NCBI RefSeq assembly: GCF_029227915.1
Contig: NC_079876.1
Span: 19,776,001 to 19,840,000 of the forward strand
DNA: 64,000 nucleotides
From: Hydractinia symbiolongicarpus
Taxonomy: Eukaryota; Cnidaria; Hydrozoa; Anthoathecata; Hydractiniidae
Reading direction: 5' to 3'
Shown: positions 36,133 to 49,400 of the stretch, in pieces
Layout of the letters: every line of letters starts with the position of its first letter
Position numbering within the stretch: the first letter of the stretch is position 1
Notes under the pieces: model-generated
What the model was told of the DNA's origin: nothing
The model's input: only the letters and a program-made list of their open reading frames with translations
Database searches by the model: none
Program-made: the position numbers and the translations under genes

Positions 36133-38635
36133 TATTTAGCAAATCCTCATTAGATCTTTCGAAATTCGGTGTCGCTTAAGCGTAGTTCAAGAAAGATTTT
36201 GTTTTTTTGAGGTGCTTTTTACTAGCTCACCTATATTGTCCCATATTATACTAGCTACCTACTATTTAGCAAACAAAATGCACGTAGAATGCAACTTATG
36301 TGGCAAAAACATGTGTTATCAGAAAAACGATGACGTCAGTGATTTTTTTATTCCCAGGAATCAATTTCTTTTATGCTATACTGTAGTCATTTGAAGTGGT
36401 TCCAGCCCATGATATTTGATACTAAATAAACCTGATATACAGGCTTAACATAATTTGACATCTCTTTTGCATTATAAGTATTCTTATGGAAAGTCAAACG
36501 TATGTGAATCTTAACACACTGGTGCCCATGCTGCTTTGAAGGTGTGTTTATATAGCTGTGACTTTCCAAAATTTTCTAATTAAACACGTTTAAAAGATAA
36601 ACAGTTAGCACAAGTTTCACCCGACGACACCCGTTTCAAAGTTTCGAGAGTAACATATGTGCGAACGTTGTTGTGAGTTTGGACAGCAGTTAAGCCGATG
36701 GGAGTAAAGGTTCAATAAATTTTTCTATCAACTATAACTGTTCCTTTAAATATATAGAGAATTTTGAAATAGAAATGCTGAACGCAACAAAAAACTGATT
36801 TCTTTAATTTGACATTATAATTACGTTGATGTGCAGACAAAATGTTATTTTTCAATTTCACCGCCTGTGCGTGTAATGTGGCTCACATAACGAAATTATA
36901 TCTTCTCTTTTATGTTGTTCTACTCATACCAGAATATTATTCGGGAATAAATTTTACTTAAATGTTCGCGAAAATTCGTTTTATATCAGCACAGTGAGCC
37001 ATCAAACGTTTTTGAAGATCGGACCGAGAAAAAATAAACGAACAAACAAAAAAGGGAAAGGTTTTTATCAATATTTTCCTCGAAGTACTTCTACGCCTAC
37101 ATCAGATCAAAGGCGTATAAAAACCCTGGGAGAAGGTTGGTATAATGTTTAGGTGAAGGATTCAATAAAGTATTGTTGTTTTAAGTTTTTTTCGATTAAC
37201 AAGATTACAATTTCTGCGCTCTTAAATTTATAGCAACTTGGTTACTGCCATACTGAACTTATTTCTGAGAACAAACCCAGCACGGTTACATCTCAAGTTC
37301 GGGAATTTTTGTAAGGGTAGAGTCACTACTCGAGTGACTTACGGATTGCCTATGAAGAAACAAATTTACTCCGGGCCAGAAGGACTTGGAAATGTGGATG
37401 TTGTTAACAATTACTGTTCTATCAGAAATGGTTGAGGAAAAGTAATGTACCAACTTTGTAACTTAAATTTATGACGTCATGTAACTGCGTGAATGAGTTG
37501 TATACTTTGCTCGTCACAATAAATTAATATGTCGCGAAGGGGTTCGAGGTGGCGAGGAGTGGTTGGATAAAAATTTCAAAATTAACAATCGTTAACCTAA
37601 AAAACATGTATAATCCGTTTTTTCATTGAAAAATCAACGGAAGACCATGACAGCAAAACAATACGTCGTTTCACAACCGAAATACAACTTTCCAATTTTT
37701 GTTCTTGGCCTTAAAGTAAGGGAAAGCTAATAAGGCCATTTTGAATGTTCCAAGATTATGAAAACCGTGCGTAGGGTACGAAAACTCTCCGTTTGATTAT
37801 GCATTGTAATTGAGTTTGTGTTTTTAAAACACTGACGACAAATATACAATTTTCTTTTATGATGTGATCTTTAACACATGCAAGTCATTGTTTTTAGAAA
37901 TAAAGGTGTTTTTGTTTTTCAGTTAGTCAGATCACCAATTCATGGAAGCTGATGAGACTGAATGGCGTAAAAGTGGTAGCAGTCGAGCTAATGTTGCACG
38001 AACCAATGGTTACGTTAATTAAGCCACAAAACATTAAAGGCTACCACATTACAAGTTTTTGCTACGAGAGAAAGCTGTAAAAGAGCGTAGCTTTAGAAAG
38101 GTACCTATGTCCTGGGAAATAAAAAAGTCAATTTCTATCTTTTTTAGTTCTGTTAATTTTGTGATGTACAAAAGTTACAATGTTATTTTTAATATGCAAG
38201 GCTGTGTTGATAAGTCTTCTGTCCAATCGCTATGTACAAACAATATTTACAAATAAAATCAGATTTAGTATATACATATATATATATTATATATGTGTCA
38301 CTTTTTTTAAATATATCATGTTCTTACTATTTCCACTGATTTTTAAGGTTGGAGTAGTGAAATTATCAAGTAGGGAATTTTATTTACTTTTTTTTAGACA
38401 AAATCGCAATCCCAAAATTATCATAGTGTTCAAAAAATGAATATGCAAAAATGTCCACCTCCTGATTGGTTTAAATAGCTACTGTTTGTTAGAATTCAAG
38501 ATTCGAATAGTTGCTTAGCAACTAGAAAATAATAAATTAGAAATTTAAATAAGCACAATATATACATCACACATACAAACAAATATACATACGGCACAAA
38601 CACAGAAATTGATAAAAATATATACGGTCAAAAAG
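36133..38635. other. Intergenic DNA downstream of NIM1
   Basis: No convincing gene. Short frames at 36212, 37238 and 38059 lack motifs. (TA)n-rich sequence lies at 38270-38295. The NIM1 3' untranslated region and poly(A) signal should lie just below 38636 on the minus strand; AATAAA-like sequence is frequent but not decisive. Confidence 0.5.
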
Positions 38636-41600
38636 TTAAAGAATGTTGCAAAATTTTGATTGTGGTGTTTCGGCACCTTTTGTCGGGCTGTTCTTTTTGT
38701 TTTTTGATCTACTTAAACGCATCGCCTCAACTTCCTCTTGTATTTTAGCCTCTCTTTCTAGTCGTCTCTCTATGGCGCGCCGTTCTGCTTGATATACAGC
38801 AATGCGAAAAGTACCATTGATGTTGTTTCTCGAATCTTCAGGACATTTCTCAATCATTTCGTTCGTAATACCATACTCAGCTAACTGTTGCATACCAAGC
38901 TGCTCTTCATCACTGAGTTCTTTGCAGTCAAGACAAGGTCTGGATTTGTGCGACTTGGACGCTTCCGTGAAGCAGACACCTTCTAGCCATAAACTTCTCA
39001 TTATTTCTTGCACGGTGAAGCGGTCGGTTGGAAGAGGTCGTAAAATCTGACAAATCAAAAATCTGCAGTTCTCTGTGACGTGTTCCGGAACGTGGAAAGT
39101 ACCGTCGAGAATTTTCCGCTTGAGCTTGCCCACTGTGTCGGCACGAAACGGCATGGTGCCTGTCACCATGAAATAAAGTAAAACGCCCAGCGCCCATATA
39201 TCAACGAAGCGACCCAGGTAAAAATCATCTTTGAACAATTCTGGTGCAGCGTAAGGTGGGCTGCCACAAAATGTATTTAAATGCTGGTCCGGTGACGAAA
39301 TGACTGTGCTGAAACCCAAATCACCCAGTTTGACAGTTCCGTTTGATGAAAGGAAGACATTTTCAGCCTTGATGTCGCGATGGATGATGTTGTAGTCGTG
39401 CTGTGAAGAAAAGAAATAGGTACACGCATGGTTTGCAGATGACGATGTCCAAAAAAACTATAATGCCATTTTCAAAGGAATTTAAAATTTCGTTTATATG
39501 GAGAGGCGAGCTGGCCTGCTGGCCGAGATCTCGCCTATTTTACCCGAGATCGGCAAGCAGGCTGGATAAAACTCCATATAAACAGTAACAAACTGGTTAG
39601 CCCGCCTAAGCAAGGTGGTTTATTATGCTCTAATAAATAAATTCTTTTGTTATAAAAATTATTTCTTTTGTTCAACATTATTAATGTTTTTATTGTTCAG
39701 AGCCTAACTGAGGTAGTTTTTTTGTGCATATAAACACAAGCAAGTGAGCCAGCTCAGTTTGCCGAGCCCGCCTTCCTATAAACAGCTTAAATTCATAATT
39801 TTTACCGGTTGTGTTGGCAAGGAGAAAATGGATATCCGTTGCTAAAGTATAATCCTAAATTACAATCAGTCATTTTTTTCAAATTTAAACATCTTTTTGC
39901 GTGAATACATTATTAATTTTGATTGATCTAATAATACTCTGAGTTCAGTTCCCATTATTGTTAAATATTTATGATTTTTGCTTTTATCATTTATTTTCTA
40001 TTATAACGCAAAAGAAATTTAAAAATTATGTTTTTGATATTATATACGAACTTTGTTGAATATGTATCCCCACACTTTGACAGCTATACGACTGTAAATA
40101 AAACGAATGTTTTTTTTAGCGTAAAATATCATCTTCTCACTATAAAGAGCTGGTGAGAAAAGTTGATATATATATAAACCATCATGGCTGACATAAATTA
40201 TTTAACACAGCTCTTTCGCTGGCTTTTAACATAACTAGATCAGAGAATATCTATACACTGCAGAGGACCAACCAGAAAACTATTTTAATATGTTATGCAG
40301 CGTTTTTGAATTACTTAATTGCTTATGAAATGTTGCATGTAATTGTTCAGTCCACACAAAAGTCTCTGGTGTAATTAAATACTACACAACAACATAACAA
40401 TAGCAGTATCAGTGTATGTATCTAAAGCGTGTATTTTCTATATAATAAAATTTTTGTCCTGGGTAAAATTGACCATATGCTTAAATCCCAGTAACTTCAA
40501 AAATAACACAAAAAAATATATCTCATTTACATACCATATGAGAAACAGCAGATAGAATTTGTGCAAAATATTTCCTTGTCAAGCTTTCAGAAAACTTCCC
40601 ATCATTTAGTATCTTATGAAACAATTCACCAGAAGGTGCATACTCCATAACTATATATATGTGGGACAAGGTCTCCAAAACTTCAAATATTCGTATCACA
40701 TTGGAATGGTGAAGTTTTTCCATTGACGAGATTTCACGGGATAGCAAACGTTGGGTTTTTTCATCTAGCTTGGTTTTGTCTAAAATCTTCACTGCAACTT
40801 TTTCTGAAGAACAAAAAAATTAGGTGGTCAGGCATGTCTAGAGTCTTAACATTTTCAATTAAGTAAGTATAACAGTATGCTTCAAAATTCAACAGATAAT
40901 ATTTAAAAAAAATTAACGGAACATTAATACTGTAAAGAACACAATAGGACTCTGTGTATCTATAGGCAAGTTTGTTGGTGTAATTTTCTCACAATAACTT
41001 TAAATAAATTTTAAATTTTAATAAAATTTTAAAAATGTGCAAAAAATAGCAGTTACACATACAAGAACTCAAAAATTATCATGTGTGAAAAAACACAAAG
41101 TATTGGTAAAATATATGTGCTAAAATTACCTTTAGATATAGCCATGTTGACAAAGTTAATGCAATGTCCCTAATTTGCTATGGAAAACCCCTACAGTAAT
41201 CAACACTTATCTTTTTAACCTTCCCAGTGAGGCAATGAACCCTTAACCTATTACAGATCATCCAAGCCTGGGTTTTTGCAGTGCAGGGTTTTTTTTGAGA
41301 CCAACACCTAAACTTTATTGGTTGTCATACCCTTCTTCCAGAGTGTTTACAATTTGTTTTCAGAGATGATGAGTTGACCTTTGTAACAAGAGGAGTGGAC
41401 AGTATATTATCACCCAAACGTATATTTCTTATTAAAGATAGACGTATAGCTATAAAGGTATACATGCATCATCTGAAGCGTGTTTAATAAATGCAAACAG
41501 AATTTATTTCTGAGTGCAAAAATAACACATACTCTCCACTAAATTTATAGCAGGAAAACAAGTAACATTGTGCCATAGGGCTGAGAAAATATTTGAGTTA

Positions 41601-43126
41601 AAAACAGTGGATTTTTTGAGGAATTTAGGGTATTCAGGGTATTTAGCAGTATGTCTCATAGAGACATACTGCTAAAAAGAATTGTTTTCTTTAAATTTTA
41701 CCTATTTTATAATGTATAACAAGAGGGGCTGACTCATTGGAAATGCCAAAAAACCCGTAAAATCTTTTAGTGAAACAAAGCAACATTATGTGAATTACTT
41801 GGGTGGTATACAGGTGGTCAATTACACCCTTGTACAATACACTATAAAATATAAAATCAGGTTTAAAGGGGCTACGGAACGACTGTTGGTTTTTGACTTT
41901 AGTGACTTACACAAAAGTCGAGCTGATGGCGGCGAAAAACAAACTGGCTATTTTTCCAGCATGTATGTAATTTACAGACTGAAACATATAGATATATCTA
42001 GAATATTTATCTTCTCCAGCCTTGGTCATGTTTTCATCCAGGATGAGTCTCGCTGGAATATTTCTTTGTAATATACTTTTCAAAAAAAATATTGAACCAG
42101 TGAGCAAAGTGCGCTGGTCTGTTCATTGCGCAAAACGTATTTGCCGGATTTTTAATATGTATGCAGCATATACGGAATGTGAGCATCTTAACCGGTCCGT
42201 AGCCACTTTAAACTTCCTATGTAAAACAGCGTCACATTGCAACTTGAAATCCAAACAACTGACAAATTTTTGTTTAGTCTTCCATTTGTAATGGTTAACC
42301 ACTAACATACAGGACTTTGTTAAAATGACATATTTGTGTTTATGTTATATATGAGTATATAAAATTCTTCTTCTAAGGTGCTGTACCTTTATAATTATTA
42401 TTATGCGGATTAACTAACCCCCAAAACATATCTTTGTTGCCTGTGGAACAACTAATTAAATTGAATTTGCCTCAGTTGATGAAATAGATTCAGGTAGCAC
42501 ACACAATTATTCTTTGCATTTTTTTTAATTTAAAAAATTGGGGAAAACTAACTTGCATACATTATGTTTTACTTATACAGTGTCAGATGTTCCAATTTGT
42601 CTTTTGGCAAACTGTTATGTACGTCTCTTTTCCAAATGGGTGATGGTTTCCAGATTAAAGTATACCTTCTGAACTAATTCCAAACATATTTCTGAAAGTT
42701 AGTAACCAAGTAATTAACTTAACTTAACATTCAAGCAATTTGTGTATATTTTTGACAAATAACTTTTGTTATCCTTCTTCAGGGAATTTTTCTGCAAGAG
42801 AAAGATGACGTCTTGTTTTGTTTGAAAAGTTATTGCTAGCTAGGCCCTAAAGAAAAAGACTAACCTTTAGCCAAACAATGAAAACCTAATTTAACTTTAG
42901 CGAAATTTCCACTTCCCAAATCTCCACGTAATCTGTAAAAGCCAATTCTTTTGCCCAAGGAAAATTCTTTGACACATCGTTCATCTTCAACTAAATCTCG
43001 AGTGAGCTTTTCATACGGATTCAGCCATTTGCTATTATCATCTCCTGTTGATGCCTTTACTGGGTCATGTCTGAGATTGTTATTATTATCAACATCGCGC
43101 TTTGGTGGTAAAACATCAACGGCCAT
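38636..43126 (-). CDS. NIM1K: Serine/threonine-protein kinase NIM1-like (3 exons)
   Basis: Coding exons: 43126-42865, 40803-40535 and 39400-38636, all with GT/AG introns and matching phases, giving 431 residues (human NIM1 is about the same length). Exon 1 encodes the leader and the glycine loop (LGSGNFAKVKLG). Exon 2 gives VAVKIL (ATP-binding Lys), the REISSMEKLHHSNVI helix and the hinge VMEYAPSGEL. Exon 3 gives HRDIKAEN (catalytic loop), GDLGFST (DLG in place of DFG), CGSPPYAAPELF (activation loop) and VDIWALGVLLYFMVTGTMPF. These are the features of the AMPK-related kinase NIM1, in which the Mg-binding motif is also DLG. The C-terminal tail of about 100 residues is charged and coiled. Cytoplasmic signalling kinase. 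It is divergent with ANKRD13C. Confidence 0.9.
39492..39583. mobile_element. Short element with 12-bp terminal inverted repeats
   Basis: GTTTATATGGAG at 39492-39503 is matched by CTCCATATAAAC at 39572-39583. The 92-bp body is GC-rich and itself palindromic (GGCCGAGATCTCGCC and CCCGAGATCGGCAAGCAGGC). A related piece with CTATAAACAG and GAGCC-GC blocks lies at 39740-39785. It looks like a mini-MITE in NIM1 intron 2. Confidence 0.6.
41642..41676. repeat. Perfect 16-bp stem hairpin in NIM1 intron 1
   Basis: TTTAGCAGTATGTCTC and its exact reverse complement are separated by ATA. It is the same geometry (16-bp arms, 3-nt loop) as the hairpin at 27342-27376 but unrelated in sequence. Confidence 0.85.
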
Positions 43127-43493
43127 TGCAACTTATTTTAGTACTGACCCATAACCTATCCTCCATCTTGGGCAAATGAACTTTGTTTTGACAACCCGAT
43201 AATTTTCAGTGTCGTCTAAAACTAGTTACATAAAACTGGGAAGGAGGTTGTCGACAAAAACGACAGTTATTTTTGTTTCCTGGTTGTACGCACCTTGAAA
43301 AAATAAAAATGAGTTTTTGTTGTTAATCGTAAATCGCAGGACCAATGAAAAACAAAAAAACATTTTGACTGAGCAAGTCCAATAATCGAAAGAAAAAGAC
43401 AATTTCCTTTATTTGTTTTTATATTCCATTAGAATCAACAAAAACATTTTTAATGTTTTTGGTTCAACTTATTTTTATAAATTTATACTTTTA
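43127..43493. promoter_or_regulatory. Head-to-head intergenic region, putative bidirectional promoter
   Basis: Only 367 bp separate the NIM1 start codon (43126, minus) from the ANKRD13C-like start codon (43494, plus), so both 5' untranslated regions and promoters must fit here unless upstream noncoding exons exist. No clear TATA box or initiator pair stands out; GC is a little higher at 43150-43260. Confidence 0.5.
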
Positions 43494-46400
43494 ATGGAAC
43501 CTGAAGATTACAACCTTCACAAAGCTGTGTTTGAGGATGACCCAAAGTGGTTACAGGAGCTCCTTGACTCTGGCAACCACGATGTAAACAAAAAAGATAT
43601 GCATGGTAAGAGTGGTATAGCTAGCTAGCTAGGTATCTTATCGATAGGAAAATGTGCTGAGCCCAGCAAAGTGGTTGCAGGAGCTCCTTGTCGTTTGCAC
43701 ACCATTGGTTATTTTTTATTTAAATTCTTTATTGATTATATGTGCAGCCGAAAAGGAGTCGTCAACAATAATATAATGGGCTTGGTGATAAAAGGGGCTT
43801 GTCATGCAGCACTTATTTTTTGTAACAATGAATCATACACCATTTTGCAATTTTAACTCTGTAAATCAAATTGAGTATATATTTTAGCGCAATGACATCT
43901 CTATCACTACCAAAATTATCAAACTTCATTGTATAGCTAGATAAAATTTATATAATAACATTGAAGAGGACATATTATTATTGACTAGTTGATAAAGCCT
44001 GTTGGAAAAATCCACTGAGGCAGGATAAAAATGAAAAAGACGCGTCATTTGAATTTTGATGACGTCTGCAACACATCCACAAAAAAAATATTTGAAACCT
44101 TCTTTCCACGTTGCCTAAGAGAGTTACTTCCTTTGTTGACTAGCACAGTCTTTTCAATTGAGGTAAAAGGTAGATTGTATGAGGCCCGTGTAAAAAGTGT
44201 TATGATGTACGGTAGTGAGACATGGGCAGTGAAGCAGGAAGATATTGACCATTTAGTAAGGAATGATATGAGAATGGTTAGGTGGATGTGTAATGCCAGT
44301 CTGAGAGACAGAAAGAGTTCAGATGACCTAAGAAGCAGGCTAAGTATCTGTATGGGGCACTTGGAAAGAATGGAGCAGGATAATTGGGTAAGAAAGTATG
44401 AGATTTGATAGTTTCTGGGGCAAAGCCCAGAGGCAGACCGAGAAAGACTTGGCAGGAGGTTATAAGGACAGACTTGATACATAGGAAGTTGAGTTTATAG
44501 ATCTAACACAGTCTAGATCAGATTGGAAGAGGGTCATTAATATACCCCGTCCAAACCCATGCTAGCATGGAAAACGGACGTTAAGCCGAGAATGATTATG
44601 ATGATGATGCCTCTGTTTTGTGTACAGCTTTAAAGTGCTAATCAAGAAAATGTATATAATTATTTGCTTTTGATAAACGGTTAATGAGATATAAGGGTTT
44701 AAAAATTTTGCTGACTTCAGCAAAGACCTGTCAAAACCCCAAAAATTTAATTTTAGAAATTTGTATACCTGTTGCCTTTTATTGTATAGATCTTGAAACG
44801 TTCATCAAGAAAATGTTTAGGATCATCTATACATCTTTGACAAACGGTTGCGGATATATTGGGGTTTGAAGGTTTTTTGATGACGTCATCAACCCATTCT
44901 TTCAGAAACGGATTCGGGGACCCAGGTTTAGGAAACTTACCCAAATTGGTCCCAGGTGGTCCCTAGTTACCCATGCGATGAAAAGTCATTGACGTCATCA
45001 CCTCATTTCCAAGTTATTTGGCCTCAAAGTTTTAAGTGCACTGTAATGGTTTTATTAATTTTAATCTTATTAATTTTTTCTAAAACATTATAGAACTCAC
45101 CATTTTCTGGTAGAATTACACGAGGGTGTCGATAAACTGCATACACCGTAAAAAGTGCAGGAGTTTATGGGCGAGTTCGCTGTTTTGAAAAAAAAATTCA
45201 AGTATTCGCCCGAATAAACCCGCGTAGACCCGAACAATGCCCGAAAAACGCGCCTTCTTCGAACTGTGAGCCACAAGAAATTGCATTTCGGGAATGCTCC
45301 GAGCAAAGGTTGAGAAAGTGCGAATGGTTTCGAAGGACAACTGCCAATTTAATTTGAAAAATCACGGAACTCGCCCTTATATATGTGGCGTTTGCGGTTT
45401 ATCAGCACCCTCCTAAAATTACCAGACTCGTAAGCATTGCTACGATGGCCCTTATTTATCCTATTCTTAATAAAAATACTTCTCTTCGTAGTCAAAACTC
45501 TTCTCTTCTTTCTTCTGAAAAAATCTCTTCTGTTCAAAACACTTCTCTTTCAAAGAGAGAAACACTTCTTTTCCAAATTCCCAGAAGACACAATTCCGGT
45601 CTGGAATATTGATTGAGCTTCATTTTGATAACTAACCTGTTTAAATGAATGACCACCCTCCTCCCCAGGGATTTTTGCCTTCTTGATATAAATAAGATGA
45701 TGGTGAAAATCACTTGGGCAAGGGTGACTAAATGACATACTGCTCCTTGCCATGAAAAAGATTAGGTTTTCTTAGTATATGTACTTGATAACTCTCTAAA
45801 AAAATTATGTGGTGGACCATATACTTTAGATAAAAATATATTGTGGTATTCTGTTTGAGGCATTCCTTTATTTTTTTAATACACACTTTTTGTAAGAATA
45901 CCAAAATTCTAACAGGCTGGTCATTATTCTTATTTTTCTATTTTTTTTAGCTATTGTTTTAACCTAAAATCCCAGCCTGATATTCTTATAAAGCACATTT
46001 ATTATAAAAAAAACTGGGCAGTCATTTATTGTGTCTATCTATATGATAATACCGAGAAAATAAAGATATTCACTTTGCCTGTTACAGACAGACACACAGT
46101 GTGTCTGTAACAGGCAAAGTGAATATCTTTATTTTCCTATGATCTAGCCGAAAAAGTTATGCCTAATTTGTTAATCTTTCTGATGTTACAGCATGGCGTC
46201 AATAACACTACTTTAACGTCAATAACACTACTTTAACGTCAATAGCTTTTATATTAAATGAAAGAAGCCATTATAATGCATTTAAAACTTTGAGGGAAAA
46301 ATGGAAAATCCACTTAGGCAAAAGGACAAAGGAAACATATGTTGTTTTAACTGTTTTGGTGACATCGGTAGTGCATAATACAAAAAAAATTGCCAAAATT

Positions 46401-49400
46401 CAGTTTATCTTTTGCCTGTAATGTGTAGAGGTTGGTACGCTGTATAAAATCCTATCTTTTCGACAAATGTCTTCGGAGATAAGGGTTTAAAATTTTGCTG
46501 ACATCGGCCAAGACCTGTCAAATCACACAAAACTTTTTTTTAGAAATTTGTATGCCCATTGCCTTCATCGTATAGATCTTGAAACACTGACCAAGAAAAT
46601 GTATAGCATTGTGTATCTTTGACAAACAGTTGCAGAGATATTGTGGTTTAAAGGTTTTTTGATGACGTCATAAATCCGTCCATTCCGAAACGGATTTGGG
46701 GACCCAGGTTTGGGAGACTTACCTAAATTGGCCCCAGGTGGTCCCTAGTTACCCACGCGGTGAAAAATGACTGACATCACCACTTTGTTTTCAAGTTATT
46801 TGGCCTTAAAGTTTTAAGTGCATTGTATTGGCTTCATTAATTTAAAATAAGATGTTGACGCTAAAGTGATATTGACGTTGCGCCGTAACGTCAAAAAATT
46901 TAATATTTGAGACATAAGTTTTTTGGCTACATCAAAGGAAAATGAACCCATCCACTTTGCCTGTCACTGGCAGATGGACACACTCTCTGTATTATTATAA
47001 GAGATAAAGTATCTCCAGTTTTAAGGATGTACAAAAGTGTAGTTGAGAACTTCTGTTACTTAGGTGATATGTTGGGTAGTGAAGGGGTTGTTGGAAGAAG
47101 TGTTACTTGCAGGATAGGTTCTGCTTACTTGTAGAAATGACTTTTGCAGACCTAATGTGCTCTATATTAAAACATTTTCTCTTTAGCCCACACACTAATG
47201 GGAGATAAAGTATATAGATGTTCTAATTAAGTCATTAAAATTTTCATAAGGTATGATAAAATTAAATCCAATTAGCGCATCTGCTTAAACACAAGTCAAT
47301 GCCAGACAAAATCTGCTAAAAGCCTATTTTGTTGCTGGTCCCTTATAGCTATAGGTTGAGGTAAAGAGGGCAGTTAAAGCACTTTTGCTGTTTAATTAAA
47401 GAGAAAGTCAGACAATATCTAATTTTGCTACCTTTTTGTTGGATAGATACTCTGCCTCTGGATCTTGTTTTGTTAAAACAACATATTTATGAATTTTAAG
47501 CCATTTTACCTTATGTGGTTCTGCTTTCATTAACTACGAACATGTTTTAGCATGTATAAAAATTGACAAAGTTCCGTAAATTTTGTTAACATTGACAAGT
47601 CGTTTAATAATAAATTTCTAAAGGGAAGACAACGTCAAACAAAGAGATCATGCACAAAAATAGCAATGATATTTATAATTACTATCTTTTGCAGAATTTT
47701 TCAACATGTAATTTTAGAGCAACAAAAATATTTTTGGTATAGGTTTTTTTGCTATAAAAATGTTGTTTCTTTGTGAAGAAGAAAAGACGCTTGCAAAAGC
47801 CATAATTGGAAGAGAAGGATTGCCTAAAGAGACTATTGTTTAGCTTAATTAGACTAGTATATAGTTGAATTTCTAATTATCCCAGACTATTACGATGTAT
47901 AGATGTAAGGATTTTTCTTTTTACGTTTTCCTTGGCTACTTTGTCCCCAACATCTGTATGACACACTAAAATTTCTACTGTCGCTTCATAAAAACAGCAG
48001 AACTTATTTTTTAATAAAAATAACTTCTGTCACGCTTTGCAAGCCTTTAGTTCCTTCACATTACTTTTATTACACCACCTGTGTTTACTTTCCGAATATT
48101 ACAATAACATACAATTACAGTGTCTCAGAACTACTCAGTATCTTTTTTGTTTCAGGAAACACGCCATTGCATTTAGCTGCCATGATTGGATCAGTAGGTA
48201 ATAAAAAATTTTTAAGTTGCAAAAGTCTTTCGATAGTCTGTAAGCCTTGCAAACAAAATGAACAGAGAGACCAACCAGTACTCAAAATAAAGATTTATAC
48301 CTGGTGGTCAAAATGGCCAGTGGGATTTCTAAACAATGGTAGTAAAAATCAAAGACTACTACATATATGTTTTCTTTACAGTTTAGCATATGTCTCCCCA
48401 TCATTTATTTAAACTGGATGTATTTCTGTTTTTTTAAAACAGCATAATAATAAAGAATTTGACAACATATGGATATAGTACATTTTGAAAACATTCAATG
48501 CGTATTTCTTTTTAGAATGTGTTGACATATTGACAAAGAGTGAAGCAGACGCAAATATAAAAAATACAAAAGGATGGACACCATTAGCAGAGACTGTCAG
48601 TTATGGAAATAGAAATTCAAGTAGGTTTTTCTTATTTCCATCTAGTTTTCATCAATAAGCATTACACTTTTGAAAAATTTTCTGCATGTTTTTAAAAGTT
48701 CTGTTAACTCATATAAAATAAATTAATGCAGGGTGTAAGTTAAATGCCTATTTCTCAATTGAAATTCGTCCCAATTTTCCCAACTCATTTAAATCAAATG
48801 ACCATCACTTAAAGAAGTAAATATATATTTTTAAAACAATGGTAGCATGTGTTACTGTTGTCAAACTCTTAGTTATGTAGAGAATCTGGAAAGACTATCA
48901 GTGGTAATATAGCTTTGAAATATTTAGCATGAAAATGAACTTGCATTGAGCTTTATGCAATATATAATACGTTACTGAAAGTCATAAATGCTATAGCTAT
49001 GTGAAAATAATTCGGAGAATCAAAACAGTTTTAGGGCGTCTGAAAAGAGTCACCCTTATGTACTTTAAAAGACCCTTAATAAAGTTTACAATTTTGATCG
49101 GCCACTGTTTCAAATTACTGGATTAAACCCTGTCATGGTGCCATTATTATGTTAACTTTCTTGATGTGAAGCTTTCTGCCATTAATAAAGAATGTATTTT
49201 GCAAACAGGAAATTTAATAAACCTCAAAAGTTGTAGAAAAAAAACCCAAACTATATTTTTACTTTCCTTGACCTTGCATTGGTTTGTTTGTTTTCCAGTA
49301 CTGCAAAAAGGATTTTTGTGGTGGAATTTTACGCTTTCACTAATTTAAATTCTGCTAATTGAAATATTCTCCTAAAAAATAGCTAAAAACCTCCTAAATG

